Shown: positions 62,444-64,000 of the stretch, one piece after another
Layout: every line of letters begins with the position of its first letter
Numbering within the stretch: the stretch's first letter is position 1
Assembly: GCA_021155195.1 (NCBI GenBank)
Contig: JAJNPV010000042.1
Location: forward strand, 1,054,001-1,118,000
Source: Ohtaekwangia sp.
GTDB lineage: Bacteria; Bacteroidota; Bacteroidia; Cytophagales; Cyclobacteriaceae
Direction of reading: 5' to 3'
Length of the DNA stretch: 64,000 nucleotides
Notes under the pieces: model-generated
Told to the model about the DNA's origin: nothing
The model's input: the letters and a program-made list of their open reading frames with translations, nothing else
Database searches by the model: none
Program-made: the position numbers and the translations under genes

Positions 62444-63564
62444 TGAAGAGCGGCCTATTATCTTTTGTCTTACTAATTTCAATCTCAGCATATGGGCAAA
62501 GTTCTGCTCCCGATTGCGAGCAAATTTTAATACAGGCTGATGATGAGTTTAATGCAGGTAGGTTCTATGGACTCCCGGCTTTGCTGAAACCATGTTTGGA
62601 TCGAAACGATTTCTCAAACGAACAAAGAGTTAGGGCATATCTTATTTTAACGCAAGCCTATTTAATTTTGGACGATCCAATCGCAGCTGATGATAGTTAT
62701 TTGAAATTATTGAAGGCGGATCCTGAATATGTTGCAAATCCTGCACGTGATCCAATTGATGTTTATTATCTCAGCAAAAAATTTACATCCACGCCAGTTT
62801 TTACCCCGCATTTGCGAATTGGATTTAATACTTCATTGATGCGAACCATTTATGAGATTAACACGGGCGGTATCCCATTAGATAGAAAGAATGTCCCTAA
62901 AGTCGGATTTCGTTTTGGAGGTGGGGTAGATTGGAATATCAATAATCATTGGAGCATTTGTGTGGAAGGGAATTATTCCTATCGAGCGATTAAGCAGGAG
63001 AGGAAAGGGCTCTTTTCGTCAAATGGTCAGCCGTCAGATACTCAGGTAATTCTTGAGAAACAAAATTGGATTGATATTCCTATGTATGTAAAATTTGCTG
63101 ATGACTCGGGTAAAATAAGACCTTTTGGCTATGCCGGCTTTGCAATCAACCTACTGCTTTCTGCAAAGGGTACGGATTGGCTATTGAAAAATAATAGTTC
63201 AGATGGAAATACACGGGAGGCTACTGGGCCAAAAGTGAACCTTACCCACAAAAGAAATTTTCTAAATCGATCTTTAGTAATTGGAGGTGGAGCCAAGTAT
63301 AAGATTGGGAAGGATTTTGTGTTTGCCGATTTGAGGTATATGATAGGCTTAAGTAACCTGACTAAACAAGAAACCAATCATTATGATGAAGATGGTAACT
63401 TTGATACTACTATACCCAGGTATGCATTCGTAAGCGATCTGTTTAGGTTGGATAATATCTCCTTGTCATTTGGTTATATTCATCCGATTTACAATCCAAG
63501 AAAGAAAACAAAGCCGAGATTAAAGAACTTGTTTAACAAGCGGGCTATAACTGAGGATCCATAG
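62443..63564 (+). CDS. Outer-membrane beta-barrel protein with N-terminal helical repeat
   Basis: A 373-residue exported protein with a signal peptide (LLSFVLLISISAYGQ). Residues 25-110 are helical and TPR-like (RVRAYLILTQAYLILDDPIA, ADDSYLKLLKADPEYVANPA). The rest is an alternating beta pattern ending in aromatic/polar strands (SLVIGGGAKYKIGKDFVFAD, DNISLSFGYIHPIYNP), as in porin- or PorT-like barrels. It is translationally coupled to the nSTAND-WD40 gene and followed after 1 bp by a lipoprotein, so the three form an operon spanning cytoplasm to outer membrane. Confidence 0.85.
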   Translation: MKSGLLSFVLLISISAYGQSSAPDCEQILIQADDEFNAGRFYGLPALLKPCLDRNDFSNEQRVRAYLILTQAYLILDDPIAADDSYLKLLKADPEYVANPARDPIDVYYLSKKFTSTPVFTPHLRIGFNTSLMRTIYEINTGGIPLDRKNVPKVGFRFGGGVDWNINNHWSICVEGNYSYRAIKQERKGLFSSNGQPSDTQVILEKQNWIDIPMYVKFADDSGKIRPFGYAGFAINLLLSAKGTDWLLKNNSSDGNTREATGPKVNLTHKRNFLNRSLVIGGGAKYKIGKDFVFADLRYMIGLSNLTKQETNHYDEDGNFDTTIPRYAFVSDLFRLDNISLSFGYIHPIYNPRKKTKPRLKNLFNKRAITEDP

Positions 63565-63565
63565 T

Positions 63566-64000
63566 ATGCGCATTACGAGTATTACCATATTTCTTATACT
63601 ATTAATTACCGCAGCCTGCGATACAGAACGAAGTTTTTCGATACCCGAAGAAAATTATTTTGTGAAATTTTATGGCGAAGAGGGCGAGCAGGAGGGAGTT
63701 GATTTTATTGTTAACCCGGACGGAACCATTGTGATGGTTGGAAATACTGAGCGGCAAGGAGTGCTCAAACAAATTTATGTGGTGAAGGTAGATGCGAATG
63801 GTCACCTCATTTGGCAGCGCAGCATTGGCTTACCTGATAAAAATGATTTTGCAAAAGACATTGAACTGCACCCCGATGGAAGGCTTGTGATTGCTGGTGA
63901 AACTGAAATGGGAACAAATAACAAAGACGTGTACATAAAAACGATGTCGCAGGATGGGAATGAATTGGATAGTGCACGTGCAGGTTTAAAGCTAACGAAT
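63566..64000 (+). CDS. Lipoprotein with beta-propeller-like repeats, 3' end outside window
   Basis: 145 codons are visible and the frame is open to the last base. The N-terminus ITIFLILLITAACD is a lipoprotein signal. Repeated phrases of the type GTIVMVGNTE, then QIYVVKVDANGHLIWQRSIG and later LVIAGETEMG resemble the blades of delta-60 or similar Bacteroidota repeat proteins. It begins 1 bp after the beta-barrel gene. Confidence 0.8.
   Translation, partial: MRITSITIFLILLITAACDTERSFSIPEENYFVKFYGEEGEQEGVDFIVNPDGTIVMVGNTERQGVLKQIYVVKVDANGHLIWQRSIGLPDKNDFAKDIELHPDGRLVIAGETEMGTNNKDVYIKTMSQDGNELDSARAGLKLTN

Overview
The window is a 64 kb stretch of a Bacteroidota chromosome, most likely from the Cytophagales. 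The evidence is the gene content: GroEL with a GGM-rich tail; a MiaB, sigma-54 activator, LptE, TPR-like protein and SecG cluster; a Pycsar-type membrane protein; DUF4136, DUF4230 and DUF6090-like proteins; and weak Shine-Dalgarno sequences at most genes. No rRNA, tRNA or CRISPR array was recognised.

Positions 1-29 kb are an accessory region. It opens with a cut-off PD-(D/E)XK nuclease, a DUF6090-like membrane protein and a HEPN-like protein. Next come two paralogous unknown proteins that diverge from a small XRE repressor across a perfect 28-bp palindrome. Two secreted proteins and a complete tyrosine recombinase (5.4-6.6 kb) follow. A defence island occupies 9.5-20.2 kb on the plus strand: type I restriction-modification (hsdR, a 127-aa coupled ORF, hsdM, hsdS), a Shedu-family nuclease with a small neighbour, the degraded start of a DUF262 gene, a TIGR02391/Ymh HEPN-like protein, a GmrSD-type DUF262/DUF1524 nuclease and a coupled HARE-HTH-like protein. 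A second copy of the DUF6090-like protein closes it.

The stretches 6.9-7.9, 22.7-24.3, 26.1-27.1 and 28.3-28.8 kb are packed with interspersed palindromic repeat modules in a conserved order, with single genes set between them: a DUF559 nuclease, a duplicated-domain protein, DUF4230 and a zeta-toxin-like kinase with a glycine-zipper partner. An array of 18 exact-period 21-bp repeats lies at 23.9-24.3 kb, just upstream of the duplicated-domain gene.

From 28.9 kb the content looks mostly like core chromosome. It includes a di-haem cytochrome c, a PycTM protein, an SPFH protein with a 41-aa membrane ORF, a KAS III enzyme, nitronate monooxygenase plus methyltransferase, GH20 hexosaminidase, an aldo/keto reductase-RidA fusion beside an APC permease, POT and OPT peptide transporters, a TerB-like protein, groES-groEL, and a minus-strand run of miaB, sigma-54 activator, lptE, TPR-like protein and secG. 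After a gamma-carbonic anhydrase-like protein and an OmpH-like protein, the window ends with an NTT/MFS-HEAT-cNMP fusion and an operon of nSTAND-WD40 protein, outer-membrane barrel and lipoprotein, the last cut by the window edge.
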